Shown: positions 46,637-57,269 of the stretch, in pieces | Numbering within the stretch: position 1 is the stretch's first letter | Layout: each line of letters opens with the position of its first letter | Origin: Guadua angustifolia | Lineage: Eukaryota > Streptophyta > Magnoliopsida > Poales > Poaceae | Reading direction: 5' to 3' | DNA length: 64,000 nt | NCBI GenBank assembly: GCA_036346375.1 | Contig: CM070508.1 | Location: forward strand, 24,186,852-24,250,851 | The notes under the pieces: generated by a model | The model's input: only the letters and a program-made list of their open reading frames with translations | Told to the model about the DNA's origin: nothing | Database searches by the model: none | Position numbers and translations under genes: made by a program

Positions 46637-46855
46637 ATGATCCAAGCTGACAATCAGGATACAAGCATGCGGCCATGCCCTCCGAACACCACGGGTGCAG
46701 ACTCTAAGAGGCCTCGCACCGAGGACTGGACCCCCGCCGCCATCGACTCCGTCGCTCCTCCAAGCGTGGCCGGAGTGGCGGGATCTTCATCCGGGGCGAC
46801 AACATGCACCGCCCCTGCTCCGGCGTCGGCTCCACCGACGCCAACTCCTTCGTCA
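46637..46855 (+). mobile_element. Last visible part of TE-A, joined to unit 2
   Basis: The sequence after the chromovirus continues an open frame (DNQDTSMRPCPPNTTGADSK, then RPRTEDWTPAA) that looks like the Pro/Ser-rich part of the TE-A gag-like protein. At about 46855-46862 it changes to the acidic-tail gene of unit 2 at CCTTTGTC(A/G)AAGGCT. There is no 3' LTR, so the right half of TE-A and the left part of unit 2 were lost in one deletion or recombination. Confidence 0.5.
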
Positions 46856-47027
46856 CCGACTCCTTTGTCAAAGGCTGGGCGGTGGAGCCAACAGAGGAGG
46901 GGATGTCTTGCTTGTTGCTTATGGCGACGTCAAAGGAGATGTCTTTTTTGTTGGTCGATGGAGTATAGAGGCGGTCGAGACACTCTGTTATTATATATTG
47001 CCGCCGAAGTGCAATTAACAATCTGTA
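46856..47027 (-). pseudogene. Pro-rich/acidic-tail gene, 5' fragment copy 2
   Basis: On the minus strand CLDRLYTPSTNKKDISFDVA then ISNKQDIPSSVGSTAQP is readable, matching copy 3. The Pro-rich centre and acidic C-terminus are gone, replaced by TE-A. The open frame runs on into TE-A but that part is unrelated. Confidence 0.55.
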
Positions 47028-47633
47028 TTGGGGAAACAAAACGCCGCTTGGAACACGATTTTCAAAGTGGAATTTGAACAGATGGTTTTAATTCTCTCAG
47101 AAGACGAAATGATCAACTCGAAACACTGTGCGTGTAGGGATGCCGGATGCAGTACACATGCCACAAATAATGATACTAGCAAATGGCAAGGATCAAGAAA
47201 AGAGACACGGCAATGAGAAAATATTGTGGCTGTGATGTCCTAGACTGTGTAGAATATCTGGGGTAACCAAACTAGTTCATTAACAAGCATGAATATCTAG
47301 TTGCTCCTTGCAACACTAATAATAACAACTTAACACAGACCTATCTGTAGCAAAACAGCGGAACTTAAGGATAACGTTACATCAGGCATCAGCAGTGACT
47401 AGTGATAGACGAGCAGTAAGGCACCAAAATAAGACAATGCAGTTCTTCCATACACATCCATAATTCAAGCTTGGATTGTGAGCAATCAGATCATTAGTGG
47501 TTCTATTGCTGAGACTAAGAATTAATAAAGTCTGTACCATGGACAGTAAGCAGCAAATGGGCATCAGCTGCAATGTTACCATTGAATAGCTTTTGGCCTG
47601 AAGGATACAATAAATCTTTCATATCTCAAGATG
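47028..47633. repeat. Region 3' of mTERF copy 2
   Basis: This matches 18761-19772 and 51780-52854 with deletions. It lacks the LINE-like insertion of unit 1 and a further 230 bp or so after ACACTAATA. Like unit 1, and unlike unit 3, it goes directly from CACTGTGC to GGGATGCCGGATGCAG. No gene is supported. Confidence 0.7.
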
Positions 47634-48836
47634 TCAAAGTTGGATTTGACAGGGCACTTCCCCAGCACAAGCTGCAGCATAAGCATCTGCGAGCCCCGGA
47701 ACACTGTCCTCGTGGTGGTCAATGAACCTTGATTTAAATCTCTCCTTGCTAACAGTAGCTAATGTGTAAAAGACAGACTTGCTCTCCAGCAATCCCTTAG
47801 CCTGCAGGACCTTCATGACATAATGCCGGGGAACTAGCCGTTTCTCCAGGCTGTACAGGAATAGCGCAGGCCTTTGCACAATGTACTGTGGCTCCAAACC
47901 GATCTCGTTGATCAGGAACTGTACCTTGCGGCGGAAAGACTCCTTAGAGATTCTCAAAATGGCTGGCTGCTTGCACACCGCGATACCAAGCTCGGCCTCG
48001 GAGCAACCAAGAGTCGTCTTGAAAAACTCGATCTTAGAGGCGACCATCTCTTCACTGATACAGGCGACGGCTGTCATCGCTTGCCTGAACATCCTGGAGC
48101 TGCGGGGCACGCCAAGCTCCTCGGCGCGCAGCACAAACGTCTCCACGCGCTTTGGGTTGAACACAAGCACCCACGCGGCAGTTGAAGATAGCCTGACAAT
48201 ATCGCAAACACTTAGCCCGCATTGACGAAGAAGCGCGATGTTAGGCTTGATCACCATCTCAAGGCTCGCGGTTAGGATTCTGTTGTTCTTCTTCATGACC
48301 GTGAGGAGCCGGTCGAATGAGCCATAGAAGGAGATCAAGAACTCGAGCTTGGGGACGACGTCGCGGGAGCGGAAGATGCGGGAGCCGACAAGGAGGAAGC
48401 GGGAGATCTGGGGAGAGGACAAGCCGAGGCGGTCGCAGAGGGCGGCGAGGCGAGGAGCGACGCTCTCCGCCCTGGCGCCGAGGAGCAGCGGGTCGGTGGC
48501 AACGACGGCGGCGATATCGGGGCGGGAGAGGCCGGCGCCGGAGAGGAGGGCGAGGACGGCGTCGGGATTGGAGGCGGAATCGAGGCGGAGGCGGGGGAGT
48601 TCCCCTTCCTTGAATGATCTCGTGCACGTTCTGGATGCTTCATTGAACGCTTTCTTGGAAGCTTTGAGTGCTTGGGCTGGGGGGAGACCGCAGGTGGTGA
48701 CGAGGTAGTCCTCGAGGGAGAAGGGGGCGAGGGAGGTGGACGTCGAGAAGAGGAGGAGGCGCCGGCGGTGGAGAGGAAAGGAGGGTCGGGGGGCGACCCG
48801 GAGGAGAGGGAGAAGGTGGTTTCGGAGGTGCATCAT
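47634..48836 (-). CDS. mTERF family protein, tandem copy 2 (400 aa)
   Basis: An intact single-exon paralogue of the gene at 19773-20981, with the same MMHLRNHLLPLL start, Arg-rich transit-like N-terminus, mTERF repeats and VPCQIQL end. The conserved start at 48836 is chosen. The frame is also open upstream to an ATG at 48929 that would add 31 residues (MIDSFHHTQAPGTS...), but that extension exists only because a deletion fused distant upstream sequence. Differences from copy 1 include loss of the Ser-Arg pair, SSPQISRF for APQIARF, and AVCKQPAIL for AVRKQPTIL. It is predicted to be organellar; its target is unknown. Confidence 0.92.
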   Translation of the reverse strand: MMHLRNHLLPLLRVAPRPSFPLHRRRLLLFSTSTSLAPFSLEDYLVTTCGLPPAQALKASKKAFNEASRTCTRSFKEGELPRLRLDSASNPDAVLALLSGAGLSRPDIAAVVATDPLLLGARAESVAPRLAALCDRLGLSSPQISRFLLVGSRIFRSRDVVPKLEFLISFYGSFDRLLTVMKKNNRILTASLEMVIKPNIALLRQCGLSVCDIVRLSSTAAWVLVFNPKRVETFVLRAEELGVPRSSRMFRQAMTAVACISEEMVASKIEFFKTTLGCSEAELGIAVCKQPAILRISKESFRRKVQFLINEIGLEPQYIVQRPALFLYSLEKRLVPRHYVMKVLQAKGLLESKSVFYTLATVSKERFKSRFIDHHEDSVPGLADAYAAACAGEVPCQIQL

Positions 48837-48916
48837 GGCGGCTGCGGCGACAGCGGCCGCGGGTGGCCCCCGCCTTGTGGTGAGGGGACTGGTGCCTGGC
48901 GCCTGGGTATGGTGAA

Positions 48917-50687
48917 AACTATCTATCAATTATATTATTAAAAAGACAAAAAAGCTATCTTGTTTTCTCATAACGGCTATAATTCTCATGCTAATCGAAG
49001 GGGAAAAAAAGAACATCTTCATCGTCGATTTTGGTGATCAAGATTACAACGATGTAGATTATTTACATATGTACGAGAGCTGTTACAATTGTACAGGGAA
49101 TAGAGTTGTATTTCCATCAGAAGTGTTATAGTTGTATAAACAACATTATGTTTAAATATAAATATATGCATCATAACATCCAATCGTGCAATTGCGTAGA
49201 AAATTCGGCTAGTTATATTATTAAAACAAAGGCAAAAAAAAGCCACTTGTTCTCTCTCAAAGGTTAGTAATTACCACATTAATCAGAGGAAAAACATCCA
49301 CGTCGTCGATTGTGGTGCGTCTAGATTATAATGGTGGAGATCGATCATATATATACTAGGGCTACTACAGTTGTATAAGAAATTCAATTTTATTTTAGAT
49401 CACACATATTAAAGTTGTCTAACAAATAAAACTCTATTAAATTTATGTACATGTATTACAGTATCTAGCTGCACAAGAATCGACTAGTTATTATATTATT
49501 TAAGCAAAGAAAAAAAAAGGCCACCATGTTCACTCATCGTCATTAGACTTGTATAACAAATTTAGCTTAATCTCTAAAAATGAACATACCTATTGTATCG
49601 AGTCGCGCAATGTTGCGGGAGATTCAGCCAGTTCATACATACTTTGGAGGAATTCTAACACGAGGTCTAACCTCAAATTACAAATTTCTTTGGGAGCTGC
49701 AATGCATTTTCTCCGTCTTACCGCACCTCCACCGATCTGTTTCTAAAATCATTTGCATTATCTAGGAACAAAATTAGATACAACCATTCCAAATCTTTAT
49801 ATCTTGACAGTAAATAGTTGAGACATCAGTTGATTTTTCCCCCTTACCAGCCCACCGATATCCTACTATCACTTACAAGTAACATTGAATTTCTGCGTTT
49901 CAGATGGAACCGCCAATTACCTGAATGATGTGGGGGACCTGGAAAGCATGGTTAATGATGTCTGCTCCAACAAACATGGTGTGGTGACAAACGAGATGAT
50001 TCTCTGTCGATTGCCTGAATGACAAGATGCTTAACAATGGATTCTTTGAGTTACCATGATGCTTGAAGCAATGACATTTTTATGAAGTAACTGCAGGGGG
50101 CATCTGGGGGAGTTGAGTGATGATATTGCGCTTGCCTACTGATGCTTTACCAGGCCATAGTTGACACAGTATTTTTGCAGTTATATTTTGGTTGTTGGAG
50201 TTACTCCAAACTGCAATGCTGAAACTATTGGGGGCAGCATTGTTTGAACTATTGGACACCAATGAGTTGTATCTACCAAGTTTCATCAGTTGGTCAAAGA
50301 GATTTGCTTTTTTTTGGGACCGTGAAAAATACTTGCTGGCTCACAGGGGGGGTCAACTTTCTGAATTGACAGTAGCGTTTTAGCAGTTTGTCACCCGTGA
50401 GATGCCAAGAGAATGTAGTCACTGAACGATACAGGTGTTTATCAATGAAAAACTATATTTTTTTTGCAATATAGAATAGATAAAGTGTTTCTTTTGTAGC
50501 ATCGATGTTTAATAGGCACATGTGCTTATTATTTGTATAACTATATCTATAGATAATATAACATCTAAGCACCTATAATAGATATACTTGTATAGGAGGA
50601 AATGACCATTACATAGACGCTTGATGATGCGTATGTTCTCTCTTTTAAGGACTATGTTTACCCATCTTACATTGTACACATTACTAC
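48917..50687. repeat. Upstream block copy c (5' flank of mTERF copy 2)
   Basis: It starts abruptly at CTATCTATCAATTATATTAT, about 330 bp into the block as seen upstream of copy 1, so the proximal upstream region of mTERF copy 2 is deleted. It then follows blocks a and b, with the F-box stub at 49925-50020. It has the uninterrupted site CAGTTTGTCACCCG (about 50386), where blocks a and b carry the solo LTR. No intact gene is seen. Confidence 0.85.
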
Positions 50688-51075
50688 AAAAGGGGTTATA
50701 TTAAACACGTCATCACTGACGGTTTCTCTCGAAACCTGTCTGTGATGTGTTTCGGGCACATCGCGAATGGTCTGTGACTGAAACCGTCTGCGATATCGGA
50801 TTATCACAGACGATTTCATCCACAAACTGTCTGTGATGAAAGCGAGAAGTTCACAGTCAGTTTGTGGATAAAACCATCTATGATGAGGAAAATATCACAG
50901 ACGGTTTTATCGACAAACCGACTGTAATGACAGGTAGAACTTCACAGATTGTTTATGGATAAAACAGTCTGTGATGATGGAAATATCACAGACGATTTTA
51001 TCTATAAACTGTCCGTGATGATCAATTCTGATAAATAAATGTTAAGCCTCAACTATCAGTGAATACTCCAGAACA
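50688..51075. repeat. CACTA-like terminus and subterminal repeats, copy in unit 3
   Basis: TTACTACAAAAGGGGTTATA is followed by about ten alternately oriented copies of the 17-bp motif TCACAGACGGTTTTATC and relatives. This is the same array as at 12686-13075. A further isolated copy (CACAGACGGTTTATGG, about 51922) lies beyond the acidic-tail gene, raising the possibility that the gene sits between two ends of one CACTA-like element. No transposase is present. Confidence 0.55.
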
Positions 51076-51212
51076 GTAAATGTGCGTAACATGCCTTCAT
51101 ATATATAAGAACCAGCTTCTTGCATTATATATATGAGAACAAACTTCTTGCATACATCATAATATACAAAAGTTTCCCTACAAAAACTACTGGATGGGAA
51201 AGACTACTGGAA

Positions 51213-51705
51213 TTAGTCGAACTGGTCCTCGTCGTCGGAGTCATCGCTTCGACCGTTGGGGTCCTCGCTCGAACCGGCTCTGTCTGGGTCATCCTCCAGC
51301 TCCCAGCTGTCACGATAGCCCTCTGCCGAGTCGTAGCTATCGTCGTCATTGTCGGAGGAGGAGGATGTTGGCGTCGAACTCTTCTGCCTGACGATGACGC
51401 TTGAGACGAAGGCGGGAGCGGTACTGCCCGACATGGTGGGCGACGAACTAGCCAGTGGATTCATTGATTTGGTGCCAGCGTGGCGCCGCAGTCATTGCCG
51501 CAGGGGTCTCGGAGGCGAAGACGGTGGCGGTGGCGGAGGGTTAGTCGGCAGTACTGGAGGCGAATGCGGTGGCGGAGCCTTTGTCGGAGGCCGGGCGGTG
51601 GAGCCAACAGAGCAGGAGATGTCTTTCTTGTTGCTTATGGCGGCGTAAGAGGAGATGTCTTTTTTGTTGGTCGATGGAGTATAGAGGCGGTCGAATCTCT
51701 CTGTT
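51213..51705 (-). pseudogene. Pro-rich protein with acidic C-terminal tail, best-preserved copy 3
   Basis: The minus-strand frame reads DRLYTPSTNKKDISSYAAIS then NKKDISCSVGS, where KKDIS is doubled. A Pro-rich stretch (PPPHSPPVLPTNPPPPPPSS) and RPLRQ follow, then TGA where Trp is expected, then LRRHAGTKSMNPLASSSP. The tail is Ser-rich and strongly acidic (SSSSDNDDDSYDSAEGY) and ends DDSDDEDQFD before a stop at 51213. If the TGA is real, only the 83-residue part from MNPLASS (51464) is open. The same layout is recognisable in units 1 and 2, always downstream of mTERF on the same strand. I recognise no family; the acidic tail would suit a nuclear or chromatin protein, but that is speculation. 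Confidence 0.5.
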
Positions 51706-52854
51706 CTTATATATTGCCATCGAAGTACAATTAACGATTTGCATTGGGGAAATAAAATGCCGTTTGGAGCATGGTCTTCAAAGTGGAATTTGAACAGATG
51801 GTTTTAATTCCCTCAGAAGACGAAACGATCAACTTGAAACACTGTGCGCGCCTGTATTGGGAAGACAAAACGATCAAGTTAAAATACCGCACGTGCCTGC
51901 ATTGGAAAGACGAAGGGGAACATCACAGACGGTTTATGGATAAAACCATCAGTGATAATCAATTCTGCTAAATATATAAGAACAGTGAGCCTCGATCGTC
52001 TCTGTATTTTTAGGGGTTTCTACATATTTTTGTAAAGTGTATTTTTTTCTGCAAGCGTTTTTAGATGGAATTTTCCCTCCAAGTCGATGCCCAAGAAACA
52101 TATATGAAAGTCTAGGCAACCATGCGCAGGGATGCCGGATGCAGTACACATGCCACAAATAATGATACTAGCAAATGGCAAAGGATCAAGAAAAGAGACA
52201 CGGCAATGCGCAAATATTGTGGTTGTGATGTCCTAGACTGCGTAGAATATCTGGGGTAACCAAACTAGTTCATTAACAGGCAAGAATATCAAGTTGCTCC
52301 TTGCAACACTAATATTACACAAGTGTTTGATAGGAAGCTCCTCCTCTAGTGATTTTGGCCACAACCCGAAGACAAACTAGCCAAGCCTCAATGCAAGTAA
52401 TGGATAAACAAGCAGCAATTGAAATGGGAGTAATCAATTAAGCACCACACACGCGCGCACACACACACAGACACCCACACACAGAGAGGAGAGAAAAGAG
52501 GCAGCTAACGCTGTCAAAATCCTGTTAGCTCAAGCAAGAGCTGATAACAACTTTACACGGACCTATCTGTAGCAAAACAGTGGAACTTAAGGATAACGTT
52601 ATATCAGGCATCAGCAGTGACTAGTGAGAGACGAGCAGGAAGGCACCAAAATAAGACAATGCAGTTCTTCCATACACATCCATAATTCAAGCTTGGACTG
52701 TGAGCAATCAGATCATTGTGGTTCTATTGCTGAGACTATGAATTAAGAAAGTCTGTACCACGGACAGTATGCAGCAAATGGGCATCAGCTGGAATGTTAG
52801 CATTGAATAGCTTTTGGCCTGAAGGATACAATAAATCTTTCATATCTCAAGATG
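51706..52854. repeat. Region 3' of mTERF copy 3
   Basis: Paralogous to the 3' regions of units 1 and 2. About 270 bp (roughly 51853-52125) occurs only here, between CACTGTGC and GCAGGGATGCCGG, and includes the isolated CACTA-like motif. A CA/CG microsatellite lies at 52449-52486. There is no LINE insertion at the ATCAGGCATCAGCAG site. No gene is supported. Confidence 0.65.
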
Positions 52855-54057
52855 TCAAAGTTGGATTTGACAGGGCACTTCCCCAGCACAAGCTGCAGCA
52901 TAAGCATCTGCGAGCCCCGGAACACTGTCCTCGTGGTGGTCAATGAACCTTGATTTAAATCTCTCCTTGCTAACAGCAGCTAACGTGCAAAAGACAGACT
53001 TTGTCTCCAGCAATCCCTTAGCCTGCGGGACCTTCATGACATAATGCCGGGGAACTAGCCGCTTCTCCAGGCTGTACAGGAATAGCGCGGGCCTTTGCAC
53101 AATGTACTGTGGCTCCAAACCGATCTCGTTGATCAGGAACTGTACCTTGCGGCGGAAAGACTCCTTAGAGATTCTCAAAATGGATGGATGCTTGCACACT
53201 GCGATACCAAGCTCGGCCTCGGAGCAACCAAGAGTCGTCTTGAAAAACTCGATCTTAGAGGCGACCATCTCTTCACTGATACAGGCGACGGCTGCCATCG
53301 CATGCTTGAACATCCTGGAGCTGCGGGGCACGCCAAGCTCCTCGGCGCGCAGCACAAACGTCTCCACGCGCTTTGGGTTGAACACAAGCACCCACGCTGC
53401 AGTTGAAGACAGCCTGACAATATCGCAAACACTTAGCCCGCATTGACGAAGAAGCGCGATGTTAGGCTTGATCACCATCTCAAGGCTCGCGGTTAGGATT
53501 CTGTCGGTCTTCTTCACGACCGCGAGGAGCAGGTCGAATGAGCCGTAGAAGGAGATCAAGAACTCGAGCTTGGGGATGACGTCGCGGGAGCGGAAGATGC
53601 GGGAGCCGACCAGGAGGAAGCGGGCGATCTGGGGAGCGGACAAGCCGAGGCGGTCGCGGAGGGCGGCGAGGCGAGGAGCGACGCTCTCCGCCCTGGCGCC
53701 GAGGAGCAGCGGGTCGGTGGCAACGACGGCGGCGATATCGGGGTGGGAGAGGCCGGCGCCGGAGAGGAGGGCGAGGACGGCGTCGGGATTGGAGGCCGAA
53801 TCGAGGCGGAGGCGGGGAAGTTCCCCTTCCTTGAATGATCTCGAGCACGTTCTGGATGCTTCATTGAACGCTTTCTTGAAAGCTTTGAGTGCTTGGGCCT
53901 GGGGGAGACCGCAGGTGGTGACGAGGTAGTCCTCGAGGGAGAAGGGGGCGGGGGAGGTGGACGTCGAGAAGAGGAGGAGGCACCGGCGGTGGAGAGGAAA
54001 GGAGGGTCGGGAGGCGACCCGGTGGAGAGGGAGGAGGTGGTTTCGGAGGTGCATCAT
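52855..54057 (-). CDS. mTERF family protein, tandem copy 3 (400 aa)
   Basis: The third intact single-exon mTERF paralogue. The conserved start MMHLRNHLLPLHRVASRPSF at 54057 is preferred. The frame is open to an ATG at 54171, inside the hAT element, which would add 38 residues. The repeat pattern matches the other copies (LLSGAGLSHPDIAAVVATDP; LRQCGLSVCDIVRLSSTAAW). Changes specific to this copy include KAFKKAFNEAS, KVPQAKGLLETKSVFCTL (a Pro in a predicted helix) and AVVKKTDRIL. It is predicted to be organellar. No lesion is present, but promoter-proximal DNA is interrupted by the hAT element 52 bp upstream. Confidence 0.92.
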   Translation of the reverse strand: MMHLRNHLLPLHRVASRPSFPLHRRCLLLFSTSTSPAPFSLEDYLVTTCGLPQAQALKAFKKAFNEASRTCSRSFKEGELPRLRLDSASNPDAVLALLSGAGLSHPDIAAVVATDPLLLGARAESVAPRLAALRDRLGLSAPQIARFLLVGSRIFRSRDVIPKLEFLISFYGSFDLLLAVVKKTDRILTASLEMVIKPNIALLRQCGLSVCDIVRLSSTAAWVLVFNPKRVETFVLRAEELGVPRSSRMFKHAMAAVACISEEMVASKIEFFKTTLGCSEAELGIAVCKHPSILRISKESFRRKVQFLINEIGLEPQYIVQRPALFLYSLEKRLVPRHYVMKVPQAKGLLETKSVFCTLAAVSKERFKSRFIDHHEDSVPGLADAYAAACAGEVPCQIQL

Positions 54058-54108
54058 GGCGGCTGCAGCGACAGCGGCGGCGGGTCCCCCCGCCTTGTGA
54101 CAAGGGGA

Positions 54109-54714
54109 TAGAGGTGGTAGACGTGGCCGGGCCGGGCTGACACGTCCTATTGTATTTCGTGTCTGAATCATACTAAACCGTGACGACTCGTTGTGCCAAG
54201 TCAGACAGGTCTATGTTAAGCACGACTTATTTGCGTTTTGTGTCGTGCCAGCCTAGATCCAGTCCATTTATACTATTGCGATGAAAAGAAAGGAGCCGGG
54301 GTTACATAGAGTTAAGACAATGAACACAAATATTATAGAAAAAAGAACGAAAATTTATTTATTTTTAGAACGAGGGGATGTGCTGAATACGAGTGAGAGA
54401 GAAGACAATAAGAGTGAGGAAGAGAGGCAATCGAGATTGAGAGAGACGGATGAGCGAGGGAGAAATTGAGAGAGAGGGGTGAGAAAGAGAGCTCATCGTC
54501 TCTCTTAGGTGTTGGCGATGGAGATGACGTTCATGCTGTTGGGTATGTCCATAACACTCACGCTCTGTGGGTCGATAACCTTCATACTGAGTTTCTTCCT
54601 TATACTTCAGATTATCGAGCTCGATACGACCTATACTACAATATCATATCGAATCGTACCATCCATCGTACACGGATCGGTCCAAAAGAACACGGTGCGA
54701 GTGCCCCACCTCTA
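54109..54714. mobile_element. Non-autonomous hAT element, 606 bp
   Basis: The ends are TAGAGGTGG at 54109 and CCACCTCTA ending at 54714. They are flanked by 8-bp repeats CAAGGGGA (54101-54108) and CGAGGGGA (54715-54722); the uninterrupted site upstream of mTERF copies 1 and 2 reads TGAGGGGA. A TAG-type inverted end and an 8-bp duplication are diagnostic of hAT. The interior begins with a GGCCGGGCCGGGC run common in plant hAT MITEs and has no transposase. Confidence 0.88.
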
Positions 54715-56743
54715 CGAGGGGACCGGTGCCTGGCCGCTGCGTAAGCTCAGCTCCTGTTAGACCATCTCCAACGGTTTCCCAGCGTTTCATTCCCTTCTCC
54801 ACCCCTGAAAGGAATCCCTTCCCATATTTCATTCCCTTCCCAGAAAAACACTCCAACAGCATTCCCTTCCCCATTCTCTTCCCACATGAAAAATACTTAT
54901 TTTATCATCATCTTCTAACTACCAATTTCTAAACCAATCTAATATAAGCTGATAGCTAAAACAGGGTACAGATATTACAAGTTGTTGATTTCAGAATCAG
55001 TGTGTATGTATGGCTCTGAGATCGTTAGTCGATTCATGCCAAGAAAATATATGGCGATCATTTCTTTGTTCCTTCCAGATTCTCCCGGTGACCCATGAGT
55101 TGAGCTCCTCCTTTCACCACCGAGAGAAGAACAAGGCCAATGTTCATTTGGATGATTACCATACCAGGTTACAATTTTAGATGCAGAAGACCATACCAGT
55201 AGTGGCTTTCTCAATCATGTCAATTGGCTTGCGATAAAACCTGGAAAACAATCAGGGAAGAGTCAAGTAACGCTTGTATTGACATTACAGCTCCAGGAGA
55301 AGGGAGATACCAGGAGACATATCCCTAATCCATTTCTGAACACCACAACTACATAAAGATTAAAAAAACATATACCAAAAATTCCTGGTGAAAATTTTAA
55401 GAACCATCGTACCCAAGCTGTAGACTTATTTGGATGCCGCAACTAAAACATGCAAATTGGAAAATTCAGAGTATGGCAACTTTAACAAAATACAAGGCCT
55501 TCAACAAACAGATAATACAATACCTAAAGCTTCAAACCATGGTTACTAGAGTTCATTCGAGTCACATTACGGGATTCATTCACCACGTGAATCCAGTACC
55601 TATGCTTCAAACATTCAAGCACTCATAACAAATACTGCATCTATCCTTTAAAACAACTGCATCCATCTGAAATTTCACTATTGGCAATCTCCTGAAATGT
55701 ACAAGCTGGTAAACCAGTAAAAACCTACATTCTTGCTACATCAATGGAGCTACAAGCTACATATTATGACACCAAAACGAAAACCACCACCAAAAGAACA
55801 GAATGGATATAACAGGGTCATTCTAACCTAGCTGCTTCGACAGGAAAATGCCAGACTTTACAAAGGAGCAGGAAGCAACACTAGCATTATATATAGGGGC
55901 AGGATCTTTATTGCTTGGTGCAAAATTAGTGTCCTGGAATGAAATTAACAGACTCCATAAGTTCAGACAATAAACTTAAGGTACCAAAAATATTACCTCG
56001 CAGACTAAGTAGTCACCAACATCTAGAGCATATAGAAGATCCAATAACTCATTTTCGTACATTAGTTCAAACACTTTCCTCAATAGATTTTCGTCAAACT
56101 CTGTACCAAAAAAAAAAAAAAGAAGAAGAAGATCGAAACAAAGATAATATTAAAGCTTGTAGGAGACTGTCATGTTCATGTCCCAATTCTGGTTCATATG
56201 CATTGAAAAAGCATGCTGTGCCATAAGTTGCAACATATCCACCTTAGTCACTAGCCCAAAAGAAAACTTGACTGCTAAAGTGGTATAAACAAATGGAACT
56301 CCCTAATGTGGTATAAACAACAGCATTTACCAAAGTGCTAAGGAAAAATTACCTGCATGTAAGTTTTCACCTCACTAATGGTACATGTATCAATTAACAG
56401 AGTATATGGTCCAACCAATCTTTCTACCTAGCACGATAATGGAAAATTGCCATTTACGATTCTTCTCAAATCACACAATGTTTATTTATCTCCATTATTC
56501 CTGACAGCATGTGATTGGTGCTTATGTCTTAATATGCTTCCTTTCTTTCCTTTTGCAATACAATATGCAGTTACAGCATATGTGCAACACCGCAACATAT
56601 AGCAAAATAAGAGAAAATACAGAAACAACTTTTTCCATCACCAGTAACCAATAGGTAGATATAGGAATCTCAAAATCACTAGACACCAAAACACAAAATG
56701 GTTATTCAGCATTGCCAGTTTAATCTACAACATCAATATATAC

Positions 56744-56815
56744 TGTTTCCAGCAGTTGATGACCGCTGGGAACGGCCGCCCTAGCGAAGGTTCCATCTGA
56801 GCAGCACACATCGAC
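56744..56815 (-). pseudogene. Enolase exon fragment inside the PIF-like element
   Basis: On the minus strand, after an acceptor-like CATCAG near 56817, the sequence encodes VDVCCSDGTFARAAVPSG. This matches the N-terminal enolase segment (VEVDVxxxDGTxxRAAVPSGASTG). The expected ASTG continues as a decayed HQLLETVY in this frame; one base lost from GCATCAACTG would explain it. Enolase is the glycolytic 2-phosphoglycerate dehydratase; this piece covers only some 20 of about 440 residues. The rest of the gene is not seen. Confidence 0.6.
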
Positions 56816-57269
56816 CTGATGAATTAATAATGCAATTAGCCACTCTTCTTTAACTTTTTCGTCGCATTACGCACTAATCAAGAACTAATGGAAGGACAAC
56901 AATCAACATATCAAACAATAAAATCCTGAATAACTCATTTCGGTTCCTAAAAAAAAGAATAACTCATTTCGGTTCCCAAAAAAAAATTACTCATTTCAAA
57001 CTACGGACGCAATCAATAAGTATAGCATTTCAAACTACCAGCGCAAATAATAACTACTGACGCAAACCATCTGGCTAGGATTATCCAGACACTACACTAA
57101 GACAATCCCATCTGGCTAGCATCACTTTTTCCCCACCTCTAGAACACCGTAAGTTGAAGCGGATTTTCGTAAGTTCTGAATAACCAGTTCGCTCTACTAC
57201 CAGTTCAGGTGCCTTTTGCGTTCGCAATGACCCAAATCCGCATCTCCCCATCTCTACATCAACCCAAAA

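Noticed and set aside
48837..48929. N-terminal extension of mTERF copy 2
   Set aside because: Not conserved in the other copies and created by a deletion junction; the MMHLRN start is used instead.
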